DNA of 64,000 bases from JAJDTQ01 sp965204235 (lineage in GTDB: Bacteria > Desulfobacterota > Binatia > UBA9968 > JAJDTQ01). Position 1 is the stretch's first letter. The number at the start of each line of letters is the position of its first letter. The DNA is taken from contig OZ241979.1 in assembly GCA_965204235.1 (NCBI GenBank), positions 806,001 to 870,000 on the forward strand, read 5' to 3'. The notes under the pieces were generated by a model that saw nothing but the letters and a program-made list of their open reading frames with translations, ran no database searches and was not told the origin of the DNA. Shown here one piece after another: positions 21,905-30,396 of the stretch. The position numbers were made by a program, and so were the translations under genes.

Positions 21905-23476
21905 ATGAGCCTTCCCGACAACGGCGCCGCCAGACGCAAGCTGCCCATCGGCATCCAGACCTTCCGCAAGATCCGGGAGGGCGGATGCTACTACGTGGAC
22001 AAGACCCCCTGGATCCGGCGGCTGGTGGACGGGGGCGAGCACTACTTCCTCTCCCGCCCACGGCGCTTCGGCAAGAGCCTGCTGCTGGACACCATCAAGG
22101 AACTGTTCGAGGGCTCCGAAAATCTCTTCCGGGGTCTCGCCATCCACGACCAATGGGACTGGGACCTGCGCTTCCCGGTGGTCCGGCTGGACTTCAGCAT
22201 GGGACCTTTCGACAAGCCGGGGCTGGCGGACAAGGAGGCCATGGGCCAGTTGGACGCCATCGAAAGGGAGGCCGGGGTCGAACCCCGCTACGACACCGCG
22301 CCGGCCCGCTTCCGGCATCTGCTGGCGACACTGCACGAGCGCACCGGCCAACGGGTGGCGGTGTTGGTGGACGAGTACGACAAGCCCATACTCGACGTGC
22401 TGGACAAGCCCAAGGTCGCCAAGGCCAACCGCAACTTCCTGCGCAACCTGTACTCCACCATCAAGTTCAGCGACGCCCACGTCAAGTTCACGCTTCTCAC
22501 CGGCGTGAGCAAGTTCTCCAAGGTGGGCATCTTCTCCGGCCTCAACAACCTCATCGACATCACCCTGGACCCGGACTACTCCGCCATCTGCGGATACACG
22601 GAAGCCGACCTGGACACCGTGTTCGCCCCCGAACTGCCCGGACTCGACCGGGAAGAGATACGCCGCTGGTACAACGGATACTCCTGGCGGGGAGACGAGA
22701 AGGTTTACAACCCCTTCGACGTCCTGCTGCTGTTCCGTTCGCGCAAGTTCAAGGCCCACTGGTTCGAGACCGGTTCCCCGACCTTCCTGGTGGAGACCCT
22801 GATGCGCCGCAGTGTCTCGCCCATGGACCTCGACCGCATGGTGGGCGACGAAGAGATGCTGTCGGCCTTCGACGTGGACGAGATGGCCATCGAGGCGCTG
22901 TTGTTCCAGACCGGCTACCTCACCCTCACCGGAGAGGAGGACCAGGACGGGTCCATCGGTTACCGCCTGGCTTACCCCAACCGGGAAGTCCGCCAGAGCC
23001 TGAACCGGCATTTGCTCATGGCCCTGCTGCCCGACGACTCGAGGCAGACGGCCCGGCAAACTCCCCTCCGCAAACTCCTGGCCGCCAACGACTTCGCCGG
23101 CCTGGAGGCCTTCTTCCGGGCCGTGTTCGCCGGCATCCCCTACCACTGGCACATGAAGAACGAAATCCGGCAGTACGAGGGCTACTACGCCAGCGTGGTC
23201 TATTCCTGCTTCGCCGCTCAGGGCTTCGACCTGGTCCCCGAAGACAGTTCGAGCGCCGGGCGCGCAGACATGACCGTGCGCTTCGACCGCAACCTCTACC
23301 TCTTCGAGTTCAAGACCGTGGACAACGAACCCACCGGCGAGGCCATGGCCCAGTTGAAGGCCAGGGGCTACGCCGACAAGTACCGCAGCCAAGGCCACCC
23401 CGTCCATCTGATCGGCGTGGAGTTCAGCAGGCAACACCGCAACCTCGCCGCCTTCCACGTGGAGACGGCCTCCTGA
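21905..23476 (+). CDS. AAA-ATPase_like/PD-(D/E)XK protein, array gene 1 (N1-Ma-C1)
   Basis: 523 residues, cytoplasmic. The N-terminal AAA-ATPase_like domain has YYVDKTPWI (29-37), the family P-loop RPRRFGKSLL (51-60, Lys58), Walker B VAVLVDEYDKP (151-161, Asp156/Glu157), sensor TLLTGVSKFS (196-205) and RRWYNGYSW (253-261). The C-terminal PD-(D/E)XK-type nuclease domain has YEGYYASVVYSCF, GRAD (Asp455) and LFEFK (Glu468, Lys470). The family (PF09820 plus PF08011, as I know it) is often multicopy and has no established function. Cassettes in this copy: residues 22-48 type N1, 95-190 type Ma, 312-391 type C1; 278-281 RSRK. Its start ATG overlaps the leader stop. The nine copies are independent units sharing one promoter type. 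Confidence 0.9.
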   Translation: MSLPDNGAARRKLPIGIQTFRKIREGGCYYVDKTPWIRRLVDGGEHYFLSRPRRFGKSLLLDTIKELFEGSENLFRGLAIHDQWDWDLRFPVVRLDFSMGPFDKPGLADKEAMGQLDAIEREAGVEPRYDTAPARFRHLLATLHERTGQRVAVLVDEYDKPILDVLDKPKVAKANRNFLRNLYSTIKFSDAHVKFTLLTGVSKFSKVGIFSGLNNLIDITLDPDYSAICGYTEADLDTVFAPELPGLDREEIRRWYNGYSWRGDEKVYNPFDVLLLFRSRKFKAHWFETGSPTFLVETLMRRSVSPMDLDRMVGDEEMLSAFDVDEMAIEALLFQTGYLTLTGEEDQDGSIGYRLAYPNREVRQSLNRHLLMALLPDDSRQTARQTPLRKLLAANDFAGLEAFFRAVFAGIPYHWHMKNEIRQYEGYYASVVYSCFAAQGFDLVPEDSSSAGRADMTVRFDRNLYLFEFKTVDNEPTGEAMAQLKARGYADKYRSQGHPVHLIGVEFSRQHRNLAAFHVETAS

Positions 23477-23511
23477 TCCCCCCGGACGCGGTTGCCTGCG
23501 GAACGTCTGAA

Positions 23512-23619
23512 CCGTCACTCCCGCGAAAGCATGTCCTCGCGGAAGCCCTTGCCCGTCATTCCCGCGAAAGCGGGAATCCAGCCATCTTGAGAAGGTCGGT
23601 GCAAGTGGATTCCCGCTTT
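23512..23619 (+). repeat. CGTCATTCCCGCGAAAGC palindrome between genes 1 and 2, right arm deleted
   Basis: The left parts match the copies at 33671 and 35526. At 23610-23619 the right arm GATTCCCGCTTT switches straight into the array promoter (TTCCCGCTTTGACC). The missing piece, present in the other two copies, lies between two TTCCCGCTTT sequences, so a deletion across this 10-base direct repeat explains the junction. Confidence 0.75.
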
Positions 23620-23672
23620 GACCATGCCCCGGCGAGGGGCTATGCTGTCTTCATGAGGATGAGGTTGTCCCC
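23618..23672 (+). promoter_or_regulatory. Array promoter and leader ORF, gene 2
   Basis: TTGACC (23618-23623), 17-base spacer with GCCCC/GGGGC dyad, TATGCT (23641-23646). The leader MRMRLSP stops at ATGA on the gene start. The six bases before the leader ATG are GTCTTC here instead of the usual GTCCCC. Confidence 0.65.
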
Positions 23673-25244
23673 ATGAGCCTTCCCGACAACGGCGCCGCCA
23701 GGCGCAAGCTGCCCATCGGCATCCAGACCTTCCGGATGATCCGGGAGGAGGGCTACTACTACGTGGACAAGACCCCCTGGGTCCGGCGGCTGGTGGACGA
23801 GGGCCGCTGCTACTTCCTCTCCCGCCCTCGGCGCTTCGGCAAAAGCCTGCTCCTCGACACCATCAAGGAACTGTTCGAGGGCTCCGAAAATCTCTTCCGG
23901 GGACTCGCCATCCACGACCAATGGGACTGGGACCTGCGCTTCCCGGTGGTCCGGCTCAGCTTCGGCGGTCGGAGCTTCACCGCAATGGACCACCTGAGCC
24001 TGAACCTCACCGCCCAGTTGGACCGGGCCGAGAAGCGCTTCGGCCTCACTTCCCCCTACCCCACCGGCCCCGAACGCTTCGCCCACCTGATCGAAGAGAT
24101 GCACGAGCGCTCCGGGCAGCGTGCCGCGGTGCTCATCGACGAGTACGACAAACCCATCCTCGACGCGCTGGGGACGCCGGAAGTGGCCCACGCCAACCGG
24201 GACTACCTGCGAGGACTCTACTCCGTCATCAAGGACTGCGACGCCCACATCAAGTTCACCTTGCTCACCGGCGTCAGCAAGTTCTCCAAGGTGGGCATCT
24301 TCTCCGGCCTCAACAACCTGAAGGACATCACCCTGGACCCCCGCTACTCCGCCATCTGCGGCTACACGGAAGCCGACTTGGACACCGTGTTCGCCCCCGA
24401 ACTGCCCGGCCTGGACCGGGACCAGATACGCCGCTGGTACAACGGCTATTCCTGGCGGGGGGACGAGAAGGTCTATAACCCCTTCGACGTCCTGCTGCTG
24501 TTCGACACACGCGAGTTCAAGGCACACTGGTTCGAGACCGGCTCCCCGACCTTCCTGGTGCAGACCCTGATGCGCCGCAGCGTCTCGCCCATGGACCTCG
24601 ACCGCATGACCGGCAACGAAGCCCTGCTGTCAGCCTTCGACGTGGACGAGATGGCCATGGAGGCGCTGCTGTTCCAGACCGGCTACCTCACCATCGTGGA
24701 CTCGGAGGACCGGAACGGCCGCGTCCGCTACCGCCTGGGCTATCCCAACCAGGAAGTGCGCGAGAGCCTGAACGAGCATTTGCTCATGGCCTTGCTGCCC
24801 GAGACCCCAAGGCAACTGGCCAATGACGGCCCCTTGCGGGAACTCCTGGCCGCCAACGACTTCGCCGGCCTGGAGGCCTTCTTCCGGGCCGTATTCGCCG
24901 GCATCCCCTACCATTGGCACATGAAGAACGAGATCCGGCAGTACGAGGGCTACTACGCCAGCGTGGTCTATTCCTGCTTTGCCGCCCAGGGCTTCGACCT
25001 GGTCCCCGAAGACAGTTCGAGCACCGGGCGCGCCGACATGACCGTGCGCTTCGACCGCAACCTCTACCTCTTCGAGTTCAAGACCGTGGACAACGAACCC
25101 ACCGGCGAGGCCATGGCGCAGTTGAAGGCCAGGGGCTACGCCGACAAGTACCGCAGCCAAGGCCACCCCGTCCACCTGATCGGCGTGGAGTTCAGCAGGC
25201 AACACCGCAACCTCGCCGCCTTCCACGTGGAGACGGCCTCCTGA
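23673..25244 (+). CDS. AAA-ATPase_like/PD-(D/E)XK protein, array gene 2 (N2-Mb-C2)
   Basis: 523 residues, the most divergent member. It has N2 (MIREEGYYYVDKTPWVRRLV) and the only Mb middle segment in the array (LSFGGRSFTAMDHLSLNLTA, then LDRAEKRFGLTSPYPTGPER). Walker B reads AAVLIDEYDKP with ILDALGTPEV downstream. It has K/R at the 217/224 pair, DTRE at 278-281, Gln297 and cassette C2 (MTGNEALL...SEDRNGRVRYRLGYPNQE). P-loop RPRRFGKS and nuclease Asp455, Glu468 and Lys470 are intact. Both its N- and C-terminal types occur elsewhere in the array in other combinations. It lies 196 bases after gene 1. Confidence 0.9.
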   Translation: MSLPDNGAARRKLPIGIQTFRMIREEGYYYVDKTPWVRRLVDEGRCYFLSRPRRFGKSLLLDTIKELFEGSENLFRGLAIHDQWDWDLRFPVVRLSFGGRSFTAMDHLSLNLTAQLDRAEKRFGLTSPYPTGPERFAHLIEEMHERSGQRAAVLIDEYDKPILDALGTPEVAHANRDYLRGLYSVIKDCDAHIKFTLLTGVSKFSKVGIFSGLNNLKDITLDPRYSAICGYTEADLDTVFAPELPGLDRDQIRRWYNGYSWRGDEKVYNPFDVLLLFDTREFKAHWFETGSPTFLVQTLMRRSVSPMDLDRMTGNEALLSAFDVDEMAMEALLFQTGYLTIVDSEDRNGRVRYRLGYPNQEVRESLNEHLLMALLPETPRQLANDGPLRELLAANDFAGLEAFFRAVFAGIPYHWHMKNEIRQYEGYYASVVYSCFAAQGFDLVPEDSSSTGRADMTVRFDRNLYLFEFKTVDNEPTGEAMAQLKARGYADKYRSQGHPVHLIGVEFSRQHRNLAAFHVETAS

Positions 25245-25287
25245 TCCCCCGGACGCGGTTCCCCGTCCTTGACCCGCCGCTCCCGCT

Positions 25288-25342
25288 TTGACCATGCCCC
25301 GGCGAGGGGCTATGCTGTCCCCATGAGGATGAGGTTGTCCCC
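25288..25342 (+). promoter_or_regulatory. Array promoter and leader ORF, gene 3
   Basis: TTGACC (25288-25293), 17-base spacer with dyad, TATGCT (25311-25316). The leader MRMRLSP overlaps a GTG start (GTGA) rather than ATG. Confidence 0.65.
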
Positions 25343-26914
25343 GTGAGCCTCCCCGACAACGGCGCCGCCAGGCGCAAGCTGCCCATCGGCATCCAGACCT
25401 TCCGCAAGATCCGGGAGGGCGGATGCTACTACGTGGACAAGACCCCCTGGATCCGGCGCCTGGTGGACGGGGGCGAGCACTACTTCCTCTCCCGCCCTCG
25501 GCGCTTCGGCAAGAGCCTCCTCCTCGACACCATCAAGGAACTGTTCGAGGGATCCGAAGAACTCTTCCGGGGTCTCGCCATCCACGACCAATGGGACTGG
25601 GACCTGCGCTTCCCGGTGGTCCGGCTGGACTTCAGCGTGGGACCTTTCGACAAGCCGGGGCTGGCGGACAAGGAAGCCATGGGCCAGTTGGACGCCATCG
25701 AAAGGGAGGCCGGGGTCGAACCCCGCTACGACACCGCGCCGGCCCGCTTCCGGCATCTCCTGGCGACACTGCACGAGCGCACCGGCCAGCGGGTGGCGGT
25801 GTTGGTGGACGAGTACGACAAACCCATACTCGACGTGCTGGACAAGCCCAAGGTCGCCAAGGCCAACCGCAGCTTCCTGCGCAACCTCTACTCCACCATC
25901 AAGGACTGCGACGCCCACGTCAAGTTCACCCTGCTCACCGGCGTGAGCAAGTTCTCCAAGGTGGGCATCTTCTCCGGACTCAACAACCTCATCGACATCA
26001 CCCTGGACCCGGACTACTCCGCGGTCTGCGGCTACACGGAAGCCGACCTGGACACCGTGTTCGCCCCCGAACTGCCCGGACTCGACCGGGAACAGATACG
26101 CCGCTGGTACAACGGATACTCCTGGCGGGGCGACGAGAAGGTCTATAACCCCTTCGACGTCCTGTTGCTGTTCGACACACGCGAGTTCAAGGCCCACTGG
26201 TTCGAGACCGGTTCCCCGACCTTCCTGGTGCAGACCCTGATGCGCCGCAGCGTCTCTCCCATGGACCTCGACCGCATGGTGGGCGACGAAGAGATGCTGT
26301 CGGCCTTCGACGTGGACGAGATGGCCATCGAGGCGCTGTTGTTCCAGACCGGCTACCTCACCCTCACCGGAGAGGAGGACCAGGACGGGTCCATCGGTTA
26401 CCGCCTGGCCTACCCCAACCGGGAAGTCCGCCAGAGCCTGAACCGGCATTTGCTCATGGCCCTGCTGCCCGACGAATCGAGGCAGACGGCCCGGCAAACT
26501 TCCCTCCGCAAACTCCTGGCCGCCAACGACTTCGCCGGCCTGGAGGCCTTCTTCCGGGCCGTATTCGCCGGCATCCCCTACCACTGGCACATGAAGAACG
26601 AAATCCGGCAGTACGAGGGCTACTACGCCAGCGTGGTCTATTCCTGCTTCGCCGCTCAGGGCTTCGACCTGGTCCCCGAAGACAGTTCCAGCACCGGGCG
26701 CGCCGACATGACCGTGCGCTTCGACCGCAACCTCTACCTCTTCGAGTTCAAGACCGTGGACAACGAACCCACCGGAGAGGCCATGGCGCAGTTGAAGGCC
26801 AGAGGCTACGCCGACAAGTACCGCAGCCAAGGCCAACCCGTCCACCTGGTCGGCGTGGAGTTCAGCAGGCAACACCGCAACCTCGCCGCCTTCCACGTGG
26901 AGACGGCTTCCTGA
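25343..26914 (+). CDS. AAA-ATPase_like/PD-(D/E)XK protein, array gene 3 (N1-Ma-C1)
   Basis: 523 residues with a GTG start, like gene 6. It has N1 and Ma as in gene 1, but TIKDCDAHVKF at 185-195, DTRE at 278-281 and Gln297 as in gene 2, then C1. It thus reads as gene-1-like outer segments with a gene-2-like stretch around 187-297. C-terminal variants YRSQGQPVHLVGVEF are private to this copy. ATPase and nuclease residues are all present. It lies 98 bases after gene 2, and that gap type recurs before gene 6, the other GTG-start copy. Confidence 0.9.
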   Translation: MSLPDNGAARRKLPIGIQTFRKIREGGCYYVDKTPWIRRLVDGGEHYFLSRPRRFGKSLLLDTIKELFEGSEELFRGLAIHDQWDWDLRFPVVRLDFSVGPFDKPGLADKEAMGQLDAIEREAGVEPRYDTAPARFRHLLATLHERTGQRVAVLVDEYDKPILDVLDKPKVAKANRSFLRNLYSTIKDCDAHVKFTLLTGVSKFSKVGIFSGLNNLIDITLDPDYSAVCGYTEADLDTVFAPELPGLDREQIRRWYNGYSWRGDEKVYNPFDVLLLFDTREFKAHWFETGSPTFLVQTLMRRSVSPMDLDRMVGDEEMLSAFDVDEMAIEALLFQTGYLTLTGEEDQDGSIGYRLAYPNREVRQSLNRHLLMALLPDESRQTARQTSLRKLLAANDFAGLEAFFRAVFAGIPYHWHMKNEIRQYEGYYASVVYSCFAAQGFDLVPEDSSSTGRADMTVRFDRNLYLFEFKTVDNEPTGEAMAQLKARGYADKYRSQGQPVHLVGVEFSRQHRNLAAFHVETAS

Positions 26915-27007
26915 TCCCCCCGGGCGCGGATTCCGTCCTTCCCCCTGTCCAGTATGCGCTTGACCGCGACCGCCGCAGCTCCCCGTCCTTGACCCGCGGC
27001 TCCCGCT

Positions 27008-27062
27008 TTGACCATGCCCCGGCGAGGGGCTATGCTGTCCCCATGAGGATGAGGTTGTCCCC
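27008..27062 (+). promoter_or_regulatory. Array promoter and leader ORF, gene 4
   Basis: TTGACC (27008-27013), 17-base spacer with dyad, TATGCT (27031-27036). Leader MRMRLSP with ATGA overlap. Confidence 0.65.
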
Positions 27063-28634
27063 ATGAGCCTTCCCGACAACGGCGCCGCCAAGCGCAAGCT
27101 GCCCATCGGCATCCAGACCTTCCGGATGATCCGGGAGGAGGGCTACTACTACGTGGACAAGACCCCCTGGGTCCGGCGGCTGGTGGACGAGGGCCGCTGC
27201 TACTTCCTCTCCCGCCCACGGCGCTTCGGCAAAAGCCTGCTCCTCGACACCATCAAGGAACTGTTCGAGGGCTCCGAGGAACTGTTCCGGGGTCTCGCCA
27301 TCCACGACCAATGGGACTGGGACCTGCGCTTCCCGGTGGTCCGGCTGGACTTCAGCGTGGGACCTTTCGACAAGCCGGGACTGGCGGACAAGGAAGCCAT
27401 GGGCCAGTTGGACGCCATCGAAAGGGAGGCCGGGGTCGAACCCCGCTACGACACCGCGCCGGCCCGCTTCCGGCATCTCCTGGCGACACTGCACGAGCGC
27501 ACCGGCCAGCGGGTGGCGGTGTTGGTGGACGAGTACGACAAGCCCATACTCGACGTGCTGGACAAGCCGGAGGTGGCCAAGGCCAACCGCAACTTCCTGC
27601 GCAACCTCTACTCCACCATCAAGTTCAGCGACGCCCACGTCAAGTTCACCCTTCTCACCGGCGTCAGCAAGTTCTCCAAGGTGGGCATCTTCTCCGGCCT
27701 CAACAACCTCATCGACATCACCCTGGACCCGGACTACTCCGCCGTCTGCGGCTACACGGAAGCGGATCTGGACACCGTGTTCACGCCCGAACTGCCCGGA
27801 CTCGACCGGGACGAGATACGCCGCTGGTACAACGGCTATTCCTGGCTGGGGGACGAGAAGGTCTACAACCCCTTCGACGTCCTGTTGCTGTTCCGTTCGC
27901 GCAAGTTCAAGGCCCACTGGTTCGAGACCGGCTCCCCGACCTTCCTGGTGGAGACCCTGATGCGCCGCAGCGTCTCGCCCATGGACCTCGACCGCATGAC
28001 CGGCAACGAAGCCCTGCTGTCGGCCTTCGACGTGGACGAGATGGCCATGGAGGCGCTGCTGTTCCAGACCGGCTACCTCACCATCGTGAACTCCGAGGAC
28101 CGGAACGGCCGCACCCGCTACCGCCTGGGCTACCCCAACCGGGAAGTCCGCGAGAGCCTGAACGAGCATTTGCTCATGGCCTTGCTGCCCGAGACCCCAA
28201 GGCAACTGGCCGACGACGGCCCCTTGCGGGAACTCCTGGCCGCCAACGACTTCGCCGGCCTGGAGGCCTTCTTCCGGGCCGTATTCGCCGGCATCCCCTA
28301 CCATTGGCACATGAAGAACGAAATCCGGCAGTACGAGGGCTACTACGCCAGCGTGGTCTATTCCTGCTTTGCCGCACAGGGCTTCGACCTGGTCCCCGAA
28401 GACAGTTCGAGCGTGGGGCGCGCGGACATGACCGTGCGCTTCGACCGCAACCTCTACCTCTTCGAGTTCAAGACCGTGGACAAGGAGCCCACAGGGGAAG
28501 CCATGGCGCAGTTGAAGGCCAGAGGCTACGCCGACAAGTACCGCAGCCAAGGCCACCCCGTCCACCTGATCGGCGTGGAGTTCAGCAGGCAACACCGCAA
28601 CCTCGCCGCCTTCCACGTGGAGACGGCCTCCTGA
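27063..28634 (+). CDS. AAA-ATPase_like/PD-(D/E)XK protein, array gene 4 (N2-Ma-C2)
   Basis: 523 residues. It combines N2 (shared only with gene 2) with Ma (genes 1 and 3), FSD at 188-190 and RSRK at 278-281 (shared only with gene 1), and C2. Thr replaces Ala in the VFTPELPG segment, and SWLGDEKV replaces SWRGDEKV. The nuclease part has SSSVGRAD and VDKEPTG, otherwise found only in gene 5. Motif residues are intact. The 148-base gap before it contains extra GTCCTT-rich sequence not seen elsewhere in the array. Confidence 0.9.
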   Translation: MSLPDNGAAKRKLPIGIQTFRMIREEGYYYVDKTPWVRRLVDEGRCYFLSRPRRFGKSLLLDTIKELFEGSEELFRGLAIHDQWDWDLRFPVVRLDFSVGPFDKPGLADKEAMGQLDAIEREAGVEPRYDTAPARFRHLLATLHERTGQRVAVLVDEYDKPILDVLDKPEVAKANRNFLRNLYSTIKFSDAHVKFTLLTGVSKFSKVGIFSGLNNLIDITLDPDYSAVCGYTEADLDTVFTPELPGLDRDEIRRWYNGYSWLGDEKVYNPFDVLLLFRSRKFKAHWFETGSPTFLVETLMRRSVSPMDLDRMTGNEALLSAFDVDEMAMEALLFQTGYLTIVNSEDRNGRTRYRLGYPNREVRESLNEHLLMALLPETPRQLADDGPLRELLAANDFAGLEAFFRAVFAGIPYHWHMKNEIRQYEGYYASVVYSCFAAQGFDLVPEDSSSVGRADMTVRFDRNLYLFEFKTVDKEPTGEAMAQLKARGYADKYRSQGHPVHLIGVEFSRQHRNLAAFHVETAS

Positions 28635-28671
28635 TCCCCCGTCCACGGTTCCCTGACCCGCGGTTTCCGCT

Positions 28672-28726
28672 TTGACCATGCCCCGGCGAGGGGCTATGCT
28701 GTCCCCATGAGGATGAGGTTGTCCCC
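28672..28726 (+). promoter_or_regulatory. Array promoter and leader ORF, gene 5
   Basis: TTGACC (28672-28677), 17-base spacer with dyad, TATGCT (28695-28700). Leader MRMRLSP with ATGA overlap. Confidence 0.65.
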
Positions 28727-30298
28727 ATGAGCCTTCCCGACAACACCGCCGCCAGGCGCAAGCTGCCCATCGGCATCCAGACCTTCCGCGAAATCCGCGA
28801 AGAAGGCCACTACTATGTGGACAAGACCCCCTGGGTCCGGCGCCTGGTGGACGGGGGCAAGCACTACTTCCTCTCCCGCCCTCGGCGCTTCGGCAAAAGC
28901 CTGCTCCTCGACACCATCAAGGAACTGTTCGAGGGCTCCGAAAATCTCTTCCGGGGTCTCGCCATCCACGACCAATGGGACTGGGACCTGCGCTTCCCGG
29001 TGGTCCGGCTCAGCTTCGGCAAGGGACCCTTCGGCAAGTCGGGTCTGACCGCCAAGGGGACCATGAACCAGTTGGACGCCATCGAAAGGGAGGCCGGGGT
29101 CGAACCCCGCTACGACACCGCGCCGGATCGCTTCGGCCACCTGCTGGCGACACTGCACGAGCGCACCGGCCAGCGGGTGGTGGTGTTGGTGGACGAGTAC
29201 GACAAACCCATACTCGACGTGCTGGACAAGCCCAAGGTCGCCAAGGCCAACCGCAACTTCCTGCGCGACCTGTACTCCACCATCAAGGACTGTGACGCCC
29301 ACGTCAAGTTCACCTTGCTCACCGGCGTCAGCAAGTTCTCCAAGGTGGGCATCTTCTCCGGCCTCAACAACCTGAAGGACATCACCCTGGACCCGCGCTA
29401 CTCCGCGGTCTGCGGCTACACGGAAGCCGACCTGGACACCGTGTTCGCCCCCGAACTGCCCGGACTCGACCGGGAAGAGATACGCCGCTGGTACAACGGC
29501 TACTCATGGCGGGGGGACGAGAAGGTCTATAACCCCTTCGACGTCCTGCTGCTGTTCGACACCCGCGAGTTCAAGGCACACTGGTTCGAGACCGGCTCGC
29601 CGACCTTCCTGGTGGAGACCCTGATGCGCCGCAGCGTCTCGCCCATGGACCTCGACCGCATGGTCGGCGACGAAGAGATGCTGTCGGCCTTCGACGTGGA
29701 CGAGATGGCCATCGAAGCGCTGTTGTTCCAGACCGGCTACCTCACCCTCACCGGAGAGGAGGACCAGGACGGGTCCATCGGTTACCGCCTCGCTTACCCC
29801 AACCGGGAAGTCCGCCAGAGCCTGAACCGGCATTTGCTCATGGCGCTGCTGCCCGACGACTCGAGGCAGACGGCCCGGCAAACTTCCCTCCGCAAACTCC
29901 TGGCCGCCAACGACTTCGCCGGCCTGGAGGCCTTCTTCCGGTCCGTATTCGCCGGCATCCCCTACCACTGGCACATGAAGAACGAAATCCGGCAGTACGA
30001 GGGCTACTACGCCAGCGTGGTCTATTCCTGCTTTGCCGCCCAAGGCTTCGACCTGGTCCCCGAAGACAGTTCCAGCGTGGGGCGCGCCGACATGACCGTG
30101 CGCTTCGACCGCAACCTCTACCTCTTCGAGTTCAAGACCGTGGACAAGGAGCCCACAGGGGAAGCCATGGCGCAGTTGAAGGCCAGAGGCTACGCCGACA
30201 AGTACCGCAGCCAAGGCCACCCCGTCCACCTGATCGGCGTGGAGTTCAGCAGGCAACACCGCAACCTCGCCGCCTTCCACGTGGAGACGGCCTCCTGA
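28727..30298 (+). CDS. AAA-ATPase_like/PD-(D/E)XK protein, array gene 5 (N3-Mc-C1)
   Basis: 523 residues beginning MSLPDNTAARRK (Thr7, Gly in the others). It has N3 (EIREEGHYYVDKTPWVRRLV, also in gene 7) and Mc (LSFGKGPFGKSGLTAKGTMN), but with LLATLHERTGQRVVV, an Ma-type end to the Mc cassette. That is a visible crossover near residue 140. It has K/R at 217/224, DTRE, Glu297 and C1. Nuclease region as gene 4 (SSSVGRAD, VDKEPTG). Ser replaces Ala in FFRSVFAG. Catalytic motifs are intact. The gap to gene 4 is 92 bases. Confidence 0.9.
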   Translation: MSLPDNTAARRKLPIGIQTFREIREEGHYYVDKTPWVRRLVDGGKHYFLSRPRRFGKSLLLDTIKELFEGSENLFRGLAIHDQWDWDLRFPVVRLSFGKGPFGKSGLTAKGTMNQLDAIEREAGVEPRYDTAPDRFGHLLATLHERTGQRVVVLVDEYDKPILDVLDKPKVAKANRNFLRDLYSTIKDCDAHVKFTLLTGVSKFSKVGIFSGLNNLKDITLDPRYSAVCGYTEADLDTVFAPELPGLDREEIRRWYNGYSWRGDEKVYNPFDVLLLFDTREFKAHWFETGSPTFLVETLMRRSVSPMDLDRMVGDEEMLSAFDVDEMAIEALLFQTGYLTLTGEEDQDGSIGYRLAYPNREVRQSLNRHLLMALLPDDSRQTARQTSLRKLLAANDFAGLEAFFRSVFAGIPYHWHMKNEIRQYEGYYASVVYSCFAAQGFDLVPEDSSSVGRADMTVRFDRNLYLFEFKTVDKEPTGEAMAQLKARGYADKYRSQGHPVHLIGVEFSRQHRNLAAFHVETAS

Positions 30299-30341
30299 TC
30301 CCCCGGGCGCGGTTCCCCGTCCTTGACCCGCCGCTCCCGCT

Positions 30342-30396
30342 TTGACCATGCCCCGGCGAGGGGCTATGCTGTCCCCATGAGGATGAGGTTGTCCCC
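30342..30396 (+). promoter_or_regulatory. Array promoter and leader ORF, gene 6
   Basis: TTGACC (30342-30347), 17-base spacer with dyad, TATGCT (30365-30370). Leader MRMRLSP overlaps a GTG start (GTGA). Confidence 0.65.
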